Below, in pieces: positions 52,932-64,000 of a stretch of DNA of 64,000 nt. This stretch comes from Neopestalotiopsis rosae (lineage: Eukaryota > Ascomycota > Sordariomycetes > Amphisphaeriales > Sporocadaceae). Position 1 is the stretch's first letter; the number at the start of each line of letters is the position of its first letter. Position numbers and translations under genes: made by a program. The stretch spans positions 2,480,001-2,544,000 of the forward strand of contig JALGAS010000009.1 of assembly GCA_023078685.1 (NCBI GenBank), in the 5' to 3' direction. The notes under the pieces were generated by a model. The model was given only the letters and a program-made list of their open reading frames with translations. It did no database searches and had not been told where the DNA came from.

Positions 52932-54140
52932 GTCTACTCCCCCCTAGTTTGGGGGAGCAGCGCGGTGCCAGACGGAGGAGATAAGGGGGCGCAAATGATG
53001 ATGAGAGTGGAGAGTTGCACTCAATCAATTCTCACTCAGCTACTTACTGGTAGTGGTGATTGTGCTGCGGAAGGGCCCTGCGGCATGATCTTGGAAGAGA
53101 GTGAGGCTGAGAAGGCTTTCGGGTTTTGTGAGCTCTTGCCTCCAGGAGGATTAATTGTAGAATTCAGGAAGATGGAGGGGTTGACAAAGCGAAACTTATT
53201 TTATTCTCCCGACTGTACTTTGACTCGACTCCAAAAGAAAAGAACAGCTCGGCCCATTCGATGGTCAGTCGAAAGATATGGGATTGACTGAAAGTGGCCG
53301 GCTGCCGGCTCGATTCTAGGATCTAGTTAACTAGGCCCTCAGTACCTAGTAGTGATTCGAGGAGATCCGTCCAGGTTCGAACGACGCGCACTAGGCGCCG
53401 CGCATTGGGGTTTGATTTCTGGTCTGGTAGCTACCTGGCTGCCTGGTTGTGCCTGCCTTGTCCTGTGAGAAGATGGTGACCTATGCAACGGAGCTACCCC
53501 AAACAACAATAGAGAGATGGCCGGCCAACGTACAACGTAGCTATCAAGTCAGTTGCTCGCAGCTCTTTTTGGAACAAGATACCCCAGGTTTATTGTTTCT
53601 GAAGTCGTAATGCTCAGGTCGACACCGAGCCAATTATGTCCGCGTCGTCGTTGCTCTGCTTGCCGCTGGATGCTGCTGCTACTACCACTACTGCACGACA
53701 AGACAAGCCCTGCAACCGCTGACAGGAAAATTTGTAAGTATGTAGTCGCTCAGTCGGTCTGTAGCAATGATGACGGCGACGGTGATTGGTAGAGATTCAC
53801 GATTGAAGGCGTCGAGGATTTGTGATCCAGTGGTAATATCACTCGCCGTGTCTGTCTTGCTTGTCTCGCCAGGTAGAGTCTCAGGTAGGTAGGTTGCTCC
53901 TGGCAGATGAGGGAGGGGAGCCTTCTTATCGCGTGGGTAAAGTTGGCCGGCAAAGAATTCATTCGATACTGACATACACCGACTGCTATCGAGCAGGGCT
54001 AACCTTTTCGAGTGCATGAACAAAGCAAATAAAAAGAAGAAGAAAAAAAAAGACGAAATCTCCAAATCAATCGTGGTCACACACTATAACAGACTAGGCT
54101 AGAAACTACCCTGAAGAAGCCCGATATCCAGAGCAACGAT
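52335..54140 (-). repeat. Segmental duplication: regulator module copy 3 (truncated)
   Basis: Collinear with copy 1 (18040-19640) on the same strand, including ~1.2 kb upstream of the gene (GGCATGATCTTGGAAGAGAG and many other shared words). It lacks ~1.15 kb of the gene's 3' part. The outer edge lies next to a C23 run (54163) and palindrome site 5. Confidence 0.82.
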
Positions 54141-54162
54141 GGACGAAGTACCGCGCATTTTA

Positions 54163-54185
54163 CCCCCCCCCCCCCCCCCCCCCCC
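54163..54185. repeat. Homopolymer run of 23 C
   Basis: Uninterrupted C tract just outside regulator module copy 3, equivalent in position to the C14 run at copy 2. Length in an assembly may be unreliable. Confidence 0.9.
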
Positions 54186-54332
54186 TCTTCCAAAGCAACT
54201 ACGATACGACGGCAGGGATCGTTTCGAACACAAAGGGGGACACTTGCGGCTCTAACCTGTCAAGGTAACCCTCGATCAGCTGGGGAGTGATGCACTCCAC
54301 GTGACGATACGAACATTGTTCTGGCCGAATAT

Positions 54333-54355
54333 GGATGTCAGTCAGACTGACATCC
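54333..54355. repeat. Palindrome site 5
   Basis: Perfect arms with a central base, longer repeat in minus orientation: minus-strand left flank AGAGCTATGCCGATT, right flank ATTCGGCCAGAACAATG. The outer flank on the right (54356-54435) matches 19950-20021 at site 1. Confidence 0.9.
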
Positions 54356-54744
54356 AGAATCGGCATAGCTCTAATCAGCCCGTGACGTTCCTGTTTGCTA
54401 AGAGACAAAGAACGGAGAGGCTTGGAACATGACCTAACGGAACGGATGGGCCTTCCGATTGGTCAACTGGGAACGTCTCAGTTGACAAATGTTCTTATGA
54501 TACGGTAGAGGCATCTTCGAGACAAGTTGTACGTACAGCATAATGAAGGCATGGTTTTCAGGTAGCTCTTCATGTGTATGGACAATGGGGCATAGGTTCC
54601 GAGGGTAGCAACGGAAATACTTGTCGTGGCGCAGAACAACACTGATGATCCTGAAAGGAAACCAGGATCTGTTAGTAATGTGGTCATAAATTTTACACTT
54701 ACCAGATGGATCGCCGGTGTCGTTATATCTAATATGGTCATACA
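54356..54744. other. Intergenic; low-confidence minus frames
   Basis: Frames of 87-103 codons on the minus strand without recognisable domains; one overlaps a GTAAGT-like donor near 54700. No call made. Confidence 0.3.
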
Positions 54745-54930
54745 ACCCTTGAAGTCTCAGTTGTTGTCGCCACTTTTGCCTGGCCCAAAGGGACAGGCAC
54801 CGTAGACTCCACGAACTGCGTTCAGAAAGCCGGGGCTAAGGCCCACAGTATCTTCGGCCTGCAGGGGACTGATCCACCCGCCAAGCAAGCATGCATGGGC
54901 AAGTCGAATAACTCAACGATCAAGCCAAAT
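54745..54930 (+). pseudogene. Relic of a dispersed coding fragment (copy 3 of 3, best preserved)
   Basis: The frame reads LEVSVVVATFAWPKGTGTVD, then STNCVQKAGAKAHSIFGLQG, and stops at ...NNSTIKPN. It is similar to 2570-2700 and 4625-4770, both of which contain stops. No start is found; family unknown. Confidence 0.45.
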
Positions 54931-55434
54931 TGACAAGGCACGCCGATGTGGCTCATGGCTATCGACTGCATGCCCAATGGTTGTATGAGTTCCCAATTGC
55001 ACGTAATCAGATACAGTAACCCAGAACTCATTTGTTCACGCCGTTTGGGAAGCGATGAAAAACACCGTCACAATCTGACACTGTTAGAGTGCACATATTA
55101 TCATTCTCGTACAGAGAGATTCATGTTCAAGTTGGAACCAATCGCGGGCGTCTTCTCTCGCATTCTGCTTTCCTCCCTATGTTGGAGTGATTTCCCCGTA
55201 CCCATGAGCAGTCGGTCATAGAAGATGGCTCAAGAGTACTTTTCCTTCTTGACCGCCAAAACATGTTTGCTCTCCCTCAAGGGTGCATGACCAAGATTAC
55301 ACGGTTGATACAGAGCAGCTGGGGCTGTATCGTTGCCTAGAGAACGACAAGGGTGAACGACTGGAAGCGCTGTCTTGCATATTCTCGGCACTGGCGGGAC
55401 TGCTACTGTATTGTTTAGTGATCTAGCCGAATTA
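54931..55434. other. Intergenic, nothing recognised
   Basis: Short frames only. Confidence 0.35.
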
Positions 55435-55457
55435 GGATGTCAGCTCGACTGACATCC
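55435..55457. repeat. Palindrome site 6
   Basis: GGATGTCAG, a five-base centre CTCGA, then CTGACATCC: the arms are slightly shortened by a CT/GA change at the centre. Longer repeat in minus orientation; about 130 bp on its right match, inverted, the region left of site 4. Confidence 0.8.
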
Positions 55458-56415
55458 GTATCGGGTATAGCTTGGAGAGCGGTTTAGCGGATGCGACATC
55501 GCCTTCTGTCAACCAGTCGGAGATCCTGATCAGCCCCAGTGCACTAAGCTAGTGGCTCGTCTATCCGGAATTATGAATTGTATACTAGTGATCATCCCTT
55601 CAACCCACCCTTTCCCCCAACCACAGGACAATCAGCAGGATAGTCATGGTAATGTATATTGTTACCGTGACTGAAGACAAAACGAAAGGCGCCTTGCCGT
55701 GAAGAAGACCGTTCAACCTGAGCTGGAACGGTATGGAATGGCACAGTCGTTTTTACACGCTTCCCCCTTCACTGAAAGATCGTAGGCAGCCAGACGAGGG
55801 ATACCCTGATATCGAGCTGGAGGGCATTGAGGACTCGGTTCTTGTCTTAGCGGTGATGTGTGGCCAATATTACATCAAGTCCAACGTATTGCTCCAGATT
55901 ATATGTTTTTGGTTTCGAAGCTTGTGGAGAGCGTTGAGGCTGGCAGAGTGGCATAGTGCAATGAGCTCTGCATATTAACGTTCGTTAATCTTTTCTTGTT
56001 AACGGTGTTCCAACTGAACAACAATAATGGTCAAAATTACTATCATTATCATGCTACGCATTATCAGCTATCGTCTCATGTATTTACCGACCAGGATTCT
56101 CGATTCGCTAGCACACCTCGAAGCTAAACCAAACTGGGATGTCAGTCTGACTGACATCCGGATTGGGCGCACCAAAGTTGCCTAATTACCCTGTAGTCTT
56201 CCGGGCGCTTCAGGTACGCCCGGCTTCTATGGCGATCGTGGCGGAGCTTGCATAGTTGCCCAGCCTCATCGAGCCCAGTGTCAGTAAGTCTTGAGAGCTA
56301 TCTGACGAGCATGCAACGGGCAAGAAAAGCGGGGTGTGCGCGAGAGGATTTAAATCACAGAACCCCGAGTTCGGATTGTGGTCAGACATTTCCAACAACA
56401 ATCACTATCGAGTTC
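55458..56415. other. Intergenic with palindrome site 7
   Basis: No supported gene. An 81-codon frame at 55733 has no features. The frame of the NACHT gene is open from 56248, but its first ~55 residues are not family-like. Confidence 0.4.
56137..56159. repeat. Palindrome site 7
   Basis: Perfect arms, plus orientation, left flank CTCGAAGCTAAACC, right flank GATTGGGCGCACCAAAGTTG, then CCCGGCTTCTATGGCGA as at site 2. Confidence 0.88.
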
Positions 56416-59400
56416 ATGGTCATGGCATCAGCGGGTGTCAATGCCAGGGGCATCGATCATCAAATGGATGTCCTACTCTGCGAAGTCAGAAACCAATTCG
56501 AAAGGACGATCTTAGAAAATCACCTCCAAAGATTCCAAGAAGGCTCGGAAATGAAGTTCAAACTTGAATGTGTTCGCATTCAGAATGACCAAGAGAGGGG
56601 GCTTACCTTGACAAATCTTCGAAGAATTGAGCAGTTTTTTTTCAGAGTCAAAGAGCTTCAGGTTCTCATCGGGGAACTATGCAATGACGCATCTTATGTC
56701 TCTCCTATATGGGGTGCGATGCAGTTTCTTCTTTTGGTAAGAACAAATTGACAACAAGGCCGTGAAAGTTATGGTGTTGACATTTTTTCTAGACTGCGAA
56801 AAGCACGTTGACAGGTGGTTGGGACAGCCTGTTGAGCGCATATGAGAGTTTTGGTAAAATCATTCCTGCGCTGACAGGTCTTCAGACTCTTTCTTCGGAG
56901 ACGACTGGCCTGAGAACATGCCTTGTTGCTATATATTCGGATCTCCTCGACTTCCACTCGGGGGCTTATCGTTGTTTTACTCAGTTTTCTGAAAAAGGTA
57001 AACCTCAAGTCTATCTTCGCACTGATACCACTTTTGTTTAATGCTTAACGTCACACAGGACGGAAGAAGATCTTCCACTCAGCATGGAATGAATTCACAA
57101 ATAATGACTTGTCCTACCTAGAGACTAAAATGAAAAGGCACAGACTGTTTGTGGAGTATGTAGAGAACTGCCTGAGAAACCGACTGGCGATCGACCACGG
57201 AAGACTTGACGACTACGAGAACGACCTCAAAAAAGAAGAGCAAGAACACAATCGCAGAGTCTCAGAGTGCCGCAAGGCTCAATTCAAGGAAGCACAGCAG
57301 TGGATCTTGGATGATGGAGATATCTCTGCTGCAACTCATACGCGTCTATGCGATGAACGAAAGGGTTTTGACGGTACATGTGATTGGATCAACGGCATTG
57401 AGTCCGTTGGTAACTGGTTGAATGAGTCAGCACCGATTCATCCAGTTCTGTGGATGAATGGCAGTATGGGCTCAGGTGCGTCTCTCCGTTTTACACGTCT
57501 GGTCCTGATGGGAATCACTGTTGAGCTATACTGATGGAAATCAGGGAAATCAATACTGGCTTCGTATCTTATTGAGGAATGCCGTGAGCTCACGTCTACA
57601 AAGGACTCCTTCAAGGCCACCTACTTCTATTGCAAGGAAGGAAATCCCCAAGCCACGACATTTCTTTCCATTTGCCGCGGACTTCTGCACCGCCAAATGA
57701 TGCATATCGCCAAAGATGAGAGATTCACACACCTCATCGCATACTGCTGTGAAAAGAAAGGCAATTCCGGCCAATCACAACTAAGCCTACGGGATGCAGA
57801 GTCACTATTGAAGACCTTTTTCGACATCATTCCAAATCAATTTATCATTGTCGATGGTTTGGATGAGTGTGACAAGGCCGTGACTAGAGAAACGTTGAAA
57901 ACCCTCAGCGCTGCGGTTATGCAGCAGGATGCACTGAAACCTGGATGCTTACGGCTGTTGATCATCAGCCGTGAGCAAAATGACATCAAAAGAATACTGT
58001 CAACGGAATCTGTCAATGCGGAGATTTTCAGCATCAAGGCAAAGGACAACGAGAACGCCGTTAGACTGTATGTTGACCTGCGACTTACTCAATTTAATCC
58101 AGCGTTCCAGTTGAGTAATGGAGCAAAGCAACAAATTAAAATACAGACTTTTGAGGCTGCGAAGGCGACCCAAGGTAGGTGCATTATGCAGGACCGATTG
58201 GTTACAGCCACACTCACCTCTTGCTAGGAATGTTTCTCTTTGCTAGACTCACACTCGATCACCTAGAACAGTCGAAATCAAGGTCAGATTTGCTGCGCAA
58301 ATTAGAAAAAGAACGCCTCCCCACGAGTATCCCTGAAGCGTACGTTCAATATTTTCGCAGGCTTTACGAAGTATCTGTCCCATTGATTCGTACAGGGCCC
58401 TAACAAAAAAACAGCTATGATTGCTTGCTTCAAAGCCTCAAGAATTCCCTGATCACCAACGGCAATGAAGAGCCATGGAATAAGGCCAAGAGTATATTTG
58501 GGTGGCTAGCATACGCCGAACGTACTCTACACTGGCATGAGATACGAGCTATTGCTTCGACCGAGCGACACAATGATTTGGTCGAGCTCCAGGATCATCA
58601 GTTGATCCATGACATCCAGCTCTGCGGGACACTTGTCTATATGGGACCAGACAAGAAACTGGGATTTGCGCATCACACAGCTCGCAGGTACGTTCGTTCA
58701 TTTTTTAATCCAATATCAATATCAACTAATTTGTTTTAGATTTATTCTCGAAAGTCAGCATGTCGATAAGCAAGAGGTTATGTTCGATTTGACCAGTTCG
58801 TGTATGCAATACCTGACGTCCCCATGCTTTGGGGAAGACATATCGGAGTCTCAGAGGAAGGATTTTGCCAACAAAGGTGCCTACGCTTTCCAGGACTACG
58901 CAATTTCGAAGTGGTCTCATCACATCGAGGCAGTGCTTGAAATCCAGGACCCCAAAATTGACGAGCTGAAGTCAGAACATTTTGCCAAAATCCTGAGGAA
59001 ATTTACGGACAGATACTGTGAATCTCTTGACAATACGGGTTATCCGTCCACTTCAGCTGCAGGCGAGTCCAGTCAGGCCAACCTTGATGAGGTCAAAGAA
59101 CAAGCCAGAATCAAATGTGCCAGGCTAGAAGGGAAGCCGTTCTACGACTTGTTGCTCAATCTGTGGATCAACGTTACTAAACAAAGGAAAGAAGGCAACG
59201 AAGGTTTGAACAAACCATGTCTCAAGGCGCTGGAAGACGTACTGATAGACAATCGAAAAGCGATTGAGGAACTGGCAGAAGCAAATGGTCCCGAGAGATG
59301 CCACAGCCTTTATGAATTTTACGGCAACAACCTGTGCAAATGTTCAAGACTGCTTTGCGAGTTCTTCCACAAAGGTTTGCCAGATCAAGAACAGCTCAAG

Positions 59401-59745
59401 CGCCATATGCACCGACACCAGAGGCCATTCTTTTGTTCAGTGCCTGACTGCAATTTGGGAGCAAACGGTTTTACGTCAAACAAGGATCTCGAAAAGCACA
59501 AGAAAAACTACCATTCGGATCTGGCCGAAGGTCCTAATCCATTCCCCCAGCGCAATGATAGGAAAAGCAACGCAGCGCACTTCGACTGTAAATTATGTTC
59601 GAAAAAGTTCACCAGGAAGATCAACTTAGACGGGCACACGCGCAGTCATTTTGGTGATCGCCCGTACAGCTGTCAGACCTGCGACAAGAAGTTCACAAGA
59701 TTGAACGATTTGAGGAGGCATGAGAAGCTGCATTTGAGGAAGTGA
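56416..59745 (+). CDS. DUF7708-NACHT NLR-like protein with C-terminal C2H2 zinc fingers
   Basis: Seven exons (56416-56736, 56793-56997, 57059-57475, 57545-58174, 58228-58339, 58415-58687, 58740-59745), total 2964 bp, 987 aa; all six introns are GT-AG and keep frame. Residues ~95-180 (PIWGAMQFLLL, LLSAYESFGKIIPAL) match the DUF7708-type N-terminal helical domain of fungal NACHT proteins. The NACHT domain has P-loop GSMGSGKS (split by intron 3, near 310), Walker B FIIVDGLDEC (near 415) and LLIISRE. The helical arm has QGMFLFARLTLDHLE and AKSIFGWLAYAERTLHWHEI. Instead of ankyrin, WD or TPR repeats, residues ~850-985 carry C2H2 fingers: one imperfect (CSRLLCEFF to HMHRH), one C-x4-C type (CSVPDC), and two classical TFIIIA-type fingers (CKLCSKKF, CQTCDKKF). 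No frame damage. STAND ATPases of this class act as inducible oligomerising switches; nucleic-acid binding by the fingers is inference. Confidence 0.87.
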
Positions 59746-60741
59746 AAAAGAAAGAAAATGGAAGTAAATGGCCTCTGCATTTGCATCACAATCTTGAGAA
59801 AACCCTGCAGGAAAACCAAGGCTAAGGCTAGAATCATATAGCACGACACAAAAGACAAACTAGTGGCGCTCTGCCGATCTTGCCGCGGATTCGAATGGTG
59901 TACCTGTTCTGGACTATATATCACGCACACCCCTCCTTCGACAGATTGGACTTAAAGCTCATCGTCTCCAGCACATCCGCTTCGATTTCTCAGCCTCGTT
60001 CCCCTGTTGGAAAAGTCTTGTCGTGGGAAGAGAGTATCTTCAAACCCTTGAATTTTTCAGAGAAGTCTAGGTAGCCGGAAAGACTGTCGAATGATCCACC
60101 GAATGGCATGCTATCGCTTTTTGATGCTAAAAAGACAACAGGGATGCTGGAGAGCTAGACAATGGCAGCTGTGGAGCCATGTCCTCTCCCGAAATGATTG
60201 TTGTGGTACGTATGTGATTGATGAAGAGGACAAGGCCGTCCCAAATCAAGGTACTGCCAAGGGTCGTATTGGCACGAATCGGCGATAAGCAGGGATAGGC
60301 TGAATCGCCGCAAAGTTGACCAGGTTAAACGATGGCCATTCCGATATTCTTTCGTTCCGCTGGATATGGGCAGACACACAGCTGCAAAAGACGGAAAGAG
60401 CTGAGCGCTCTGGTATTGAACGCTTGGACTTTCCCCTCTCCTCCACATACACTAGGCTCAGAAAGCAATGGCGGCACACTTCTTGTTCTTGGAAATTCTC
60501 CAAGCTAGGTTAGGTGATCCGCTTATACCCGAGGAAACAGCTAACCTACTGCTAATGGCGTCAAAAGGAGTGGGGGTTGTTTTCCGGGTACCAGGAGGTA
60601 AAGGCAACGGTATCCTACATTCTCCCCAACTTTTCATCGGCGCTTTGCGAATACCATAAAGCTAATCAGCCACACATAGCCAGTACACTGCTTATATTCA
60701 TTTCGCAGCGACCAGTGGCGCGAGTCTTTCCACACACCCGA
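59746..60741. other. Intergenic; third copy of a dispersed relic repeat
   Basis: Positions ~60155-60500 (minus strand) share a short stretch (GTCAACTTTGCGGCGATTC, TGCTTATCGCCGATTCG) with the repeats at 38400 and 51360. No gene is supported. The promoter of the 60742 gene should lie at the right end. Confidence 0.45.
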
Positions 60742-63741
60742 ATGAGTAGCCGACTCACAAATCAGCACTCTTCGCTCGAAGCACCTGCGACAAACGACAT
60801 GCCAATGCCCAACAGCACATTTGTAGTTGACACTGCTGCCACTCAACAACTTACTGAGGATGCAAGTATGGGAATGGACGGAACGAAACAAGCGCTAGCG
60901 CCACCAATGAAGCGAAAATGGCACTCCCACGGCAATGTCCAATACATGGAGACTGAACTAAGGAAGAGATCTGTCTTACTCAATGGTGCCGAGGCTACCG
61001 CCCCATTTGACGCAGCAAACACGTCCAACCTATCACCCAAGAAACGAAAGGTGGGAAACAAAGAGAATCAAGAGGCGGTGACGTGTACTGGTGGCCATTC
61101 CACGAAATGCACCCTTTTCGGCGGCACTAGCACCGGCAATAACGCCAACTTTGGGATGTCAAGCAAGTACATGTCTCTAAACACGCTTGAGGGTCGTACG
61201 CATGAACGAAATAAGTAAGTTGTTCATCGTCCCGACAACATCGCTTATTCGCTAATCTTTCAAGTAGCAACAGCACTCTTATGGCTTCGCCGCCACCACT
61301 ACCAGTCGCGAACGTTCCTACAATATTCAACATCAATACAGAGACGATTAGTTCAGGAGAATTTCCAGCCTTTGCTACTAGTCCAGCCATCCCGCGCGCC
61401 GTTAATAACGGAACAGTCTCGAAGCACGCAAAGCGTTCATCGCTACCAACATTGAATAATCGGAAGGGGGACAATTTTCCGATCATTCTAATACCCAGCG
61501 GACGAATCATCACTCAAGTCAAGTCAGGAACAGATCTACTGCCAGACTCAGGAGTAGCAAGTCTTACTCCCACTCAGGATACCTCAGGGTGTGGTAAGAC
61601 AACTCATGCTTCAAAGCCAAACAAGTTGAACCAACCCACCGAACAACGGCGGCGGTTTACCAAATCCACATTCCTAGCGCAAGCGCCATATGACAAGCAG
61701 CAATGGGATGAACTCCGGACGAAGTCGAAAGTTGATACGCCAGAAATCATCTTTGGTATTTTCGAGACACTTGTTGTTCGCGATAGATACTCAGAGGCGT
61801 CTTTTGGCCATCCAGTGCGCTGCCATGCTCACGAAAAGCCAGTAATGGTACATACTTGTTCAAAGCTTTTGAGGGAATATCAAGAATTTCGACAGTCTCT
61901 CGACTCACAACCAGGGATAGAAGCTCCAATATCTCGCTTCAGAGATCTCATATTTCTCTGTCTTTGTCTAGTAAGCGACAAGCAAGGGTTGTGTGAAGGG
62001 GAATTAGAAAAGGCCATACTTGCTTATTGGCCAGGTCGTGAGAATAAACCCCAATACTGGTCGCGGTTGCGGACGGCGGCGAAGCAGATGGCACATGCTA
62101 TAGAGGAGGTAGAAGACAAAGTGGGGTATCGAGGATCACAGCTCTTCCTAATGAGTATGCGCATTTGTACGACTAACCGTCATGTCACTGACTGAGTGCA
62201 GGTAACCTACCAATGGAGAAGTATCGAATGATCTCAGAATCTGCCGACACCACGAGCAATTTCTCCACGGAGCTGACATCGAAGCTCAGGTCAATGGGTG
62301 CGGAACCAGCGGAATATGATATATCATTTTCACCAGCATTTTTGATTGCGTGTATGGATGTAAAGTGAGTGCAGCCATCCGACGATGAAGCATAGGAATA
62401 CTAACGATAAAGATTGGATCATATCAACAACGCCTTAGGGACCAAACTTACCCCGCGAATGATAAGTCTCAGACGCCAGAAAGTACGAGATGCTGAGCGT
62501 ACACTCACCCACCATGGAAAGGAACCGAGGAAACAGCACGTGCGAGGACATGATGAGAAGTCCCTCCTCTCTCTCATATGTGCAATGGAGACCGTCCCAA
62601 GATTCATGTTGGAACAAGCAAGTCTTCCCCAAAAGAGGTGGACCGAGTCTGGTGGGGAAAAGCAGATCCTCCCACGTGACATGGAGCTGGATGAACAGTT
62701 GAAAGATCTAATACTAAAACCTCGTAGTCTATGGCAAGTGCTGGAGCGTCTCATATCAGTCTTCCGCGTTGGGGTAGAGAAATTCAATGATATGGATACT
62801 TACATTGGGGGTCGGACACTCGCCATTGAGGAAAGAGCATATTGGCTTAGACAGGGTCTACGGTTGTTCTGCTACGTATTTCCTCGAGATCCAGCAATCT
62901 TGTAAGTTCGTTGCCCACTACTTGTGGACTTTACACTCATAACTCAAGGTCGAGCCCGGTGAAGGGAAGTTTATGGACCGTATTGGAAAACCTGCTCCGC
63001 GGCCATGCTGAGGCTTGTGAACAAATCCCCTCCACCAACGAGGTCATCGAAACCTTACTCATGGTGTCAAAATCCGGCCCGCTGGCTAGACGACGCCTGA
63101 TTCTCTCTCGAATCGATCAAATATTGGACAAAACTGTCAGCGTCCATTTACACGCTGAACTTGTCTATCAACAGAGCGTGGTGCTCCGTCTGAAAGGAGA
63201 CATACGCGGCTCACAGCTGCTTCTCCAGAAGTTCTTGGATTGCGCAGAAACCGCTCAACAACTACGATCGCTTCCACATTTAGGTTTTCTGCATTTGTCC
63301 CAGTCCGCAAATCATGTCTATAACTCCGATTTCGCATCTGCTGAAAAGGAAGTGAAGAAATGGGCTCCCCAAGGAACAAAAGATCCAGGAAAGGAACTTG
63401 GAATCGTATGGAGTCAGATCATTTCTGCTGGGCGGATAATGAGAGGGCAGGGAAACTTTCGCACCGCGTGCTTATTTTTCGAACACTGCTGGAAGAGCAC
63501 GCCACTCCGCGAATCTCAACGACATTTGGCTTTATCCCACCTTATGGATACTTACGTTGAGGTTGACTATGAGGACCGGCGTCAAATTTATTCCGAGTCG
63601 GCAGGAGAGTTGCTCGAAAACGCAGTACGCTTGAATGCCAGAACGGGTCTTGATTCCGAGCAAGGATGCCATATAAAACCGTGTCGGGCAACTTGTATGT
63701 GCACAAAGCATGGGATACGACCGCATGGTTTGACCAGGTAG
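60742..63741 (+). CDS. Orphan 934-aa protein with helical C-terminal repeats
   Basis: Five exons (60742-61214, 61268-62154, 62202-62364, 62413-62901, 62949-63741), total 2805 bp; introns GTAAGT, GTATGC, GTGAGT and GTAAGT donors with AG acceptors, all keeping frame. The start MSSRLTNQHSS is the second ATG of the frame; the first (60577) adds 55 residues. Residues 1-330 are polar and disordered-looking with a nuclear-localisation-like SPKKRKVGNKEN. A globular helical part follows (IIFGIFETLVVRDRYSEASF, FRDLIFLCLCLVSDKQGLCE, AILAYWPGRENKPQYWSRLR). The last ~250 residues have TPR-like helix pairs (LHAELVYQQSVVLRLKGDIR, ACLFFEHCWKSTPLRESQRH). The final ~25 residues are cysteine-rich and unlike the rest, so the 3' end may be mis-spliced or decayed. 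No family recognised. Same strand as the NACHT gene, ~1 kb downstream. Confidence 0.6.
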
Positions 63742-64000
63742 CTCCGACTTTTTCGCCTCGCTGTACGTTATCAGTTGTTGTCGAAGAAGCCATTTAGAAT
63801 GCTTTGAAATTGAATGAAGTCTGGGAGACAAGGTCTTAGATGCTCGAAAGAAATCGAGACCTAAGTATATGTGATAGACTCAATAATACTCACGGTGCAG
63901 TGTGTGTGCTATATATAGTATGCAGTACATACTTATATACAATTGAAACACAATGAAATTCCTCACCCATTACAGTCCCTGCCAATTGCCAAATATCGCT
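63742..64000. other. Downstream of the orphan gene, nothing recognised
   Basis: Short A/T-rich sequence with TATATATAGTATGCAG-like words near 63910; no gene starts before the window ends. Confidence 0.4.

Overview
The window is nuclear DNA of a filamentous ascomycete (Pezizomycotina). Evidence: short 46-110 bp GT-AG introns in almost every gene, fungal-only protein families (Zn2Cys6 regulator, DUF7708-type NACHT protein, fungal ferric reductase, RING-patatin protein) and no bacterial-style operons. Genes are sparse and separated by repeats, relics and duplicated blocks, as in an accessory, transposon-shaped or subtelomere-like region. The species cannot be named from the sequence. All splice models are mine; I accepted one only when reading frame and family similarity agreed.

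Layout. 0-5 kb: a repeat element carrying 17-18 bp minisatellites, a decayed NB-ARC relic and small relics. 3-16 kb: two divergent MADS-like genes, a small acidic protein, a REEP/HVA22 membrane protein, a secreted protein, a coiled-coil protein, a GMC oxidoreductase relic, an HMG-box gene, a 414-aa orphan and a partial membrane protein. 16-20 kb: a broken FAD-enzyme fragment cut by a duplicated Zn2Cys6 regulator module (copy 1). 20-26 kb: an orphan gene, minisatellite elements and 334-bp MITEs. 26-32 kb: a RING-patatin phospholipase gene and an intact class-C beta-lactamase-like hydrolase. 32-37 kb: a small gene whose 3' end is supplied by a MITE, a RING-like gene and many minisatellite arrays. 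38-41 kb: relics and two small zinc-binding proteins. 41.8-44.7 kb: regulator module copy 2, inverted relative to copy 1 and apparently intact. 46-50.3 kb: a complete ferric reductase, then an NB-ARC/TPR NLR with one nonsense codon. 50.6-56 kb: repeats, truncated regulator copy 3 and palindromes. 56.4-63.7 kb: a 987-aa DUF7708-NACHT protein ending in C2H2 zinc fingers, and a 934-aa orphan.

Three repeat systems organise the window. (1) A minisatellite-bearing element (core unit close to TACTCTTCTGTGTTGGGA) lies at many loci. (2) A foldback MITE with TA target sites is present in three full copies of exactly 334 bp, one inside a gene. (3) Seven copies of a 23-bp near-perfect palindrome (GGATGTCAGTC and its mirror) sit in a diverged longer repeat, and one copy lies beside each of the three regulator modules. 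The last is the best candidate for an undescribed mobile or recombination unit. The NLR, NACHT-zinc-finger and patatin genes belong to families linked in fungi to non-self recognition and programmed cell death; that they cooperate here is inference only.
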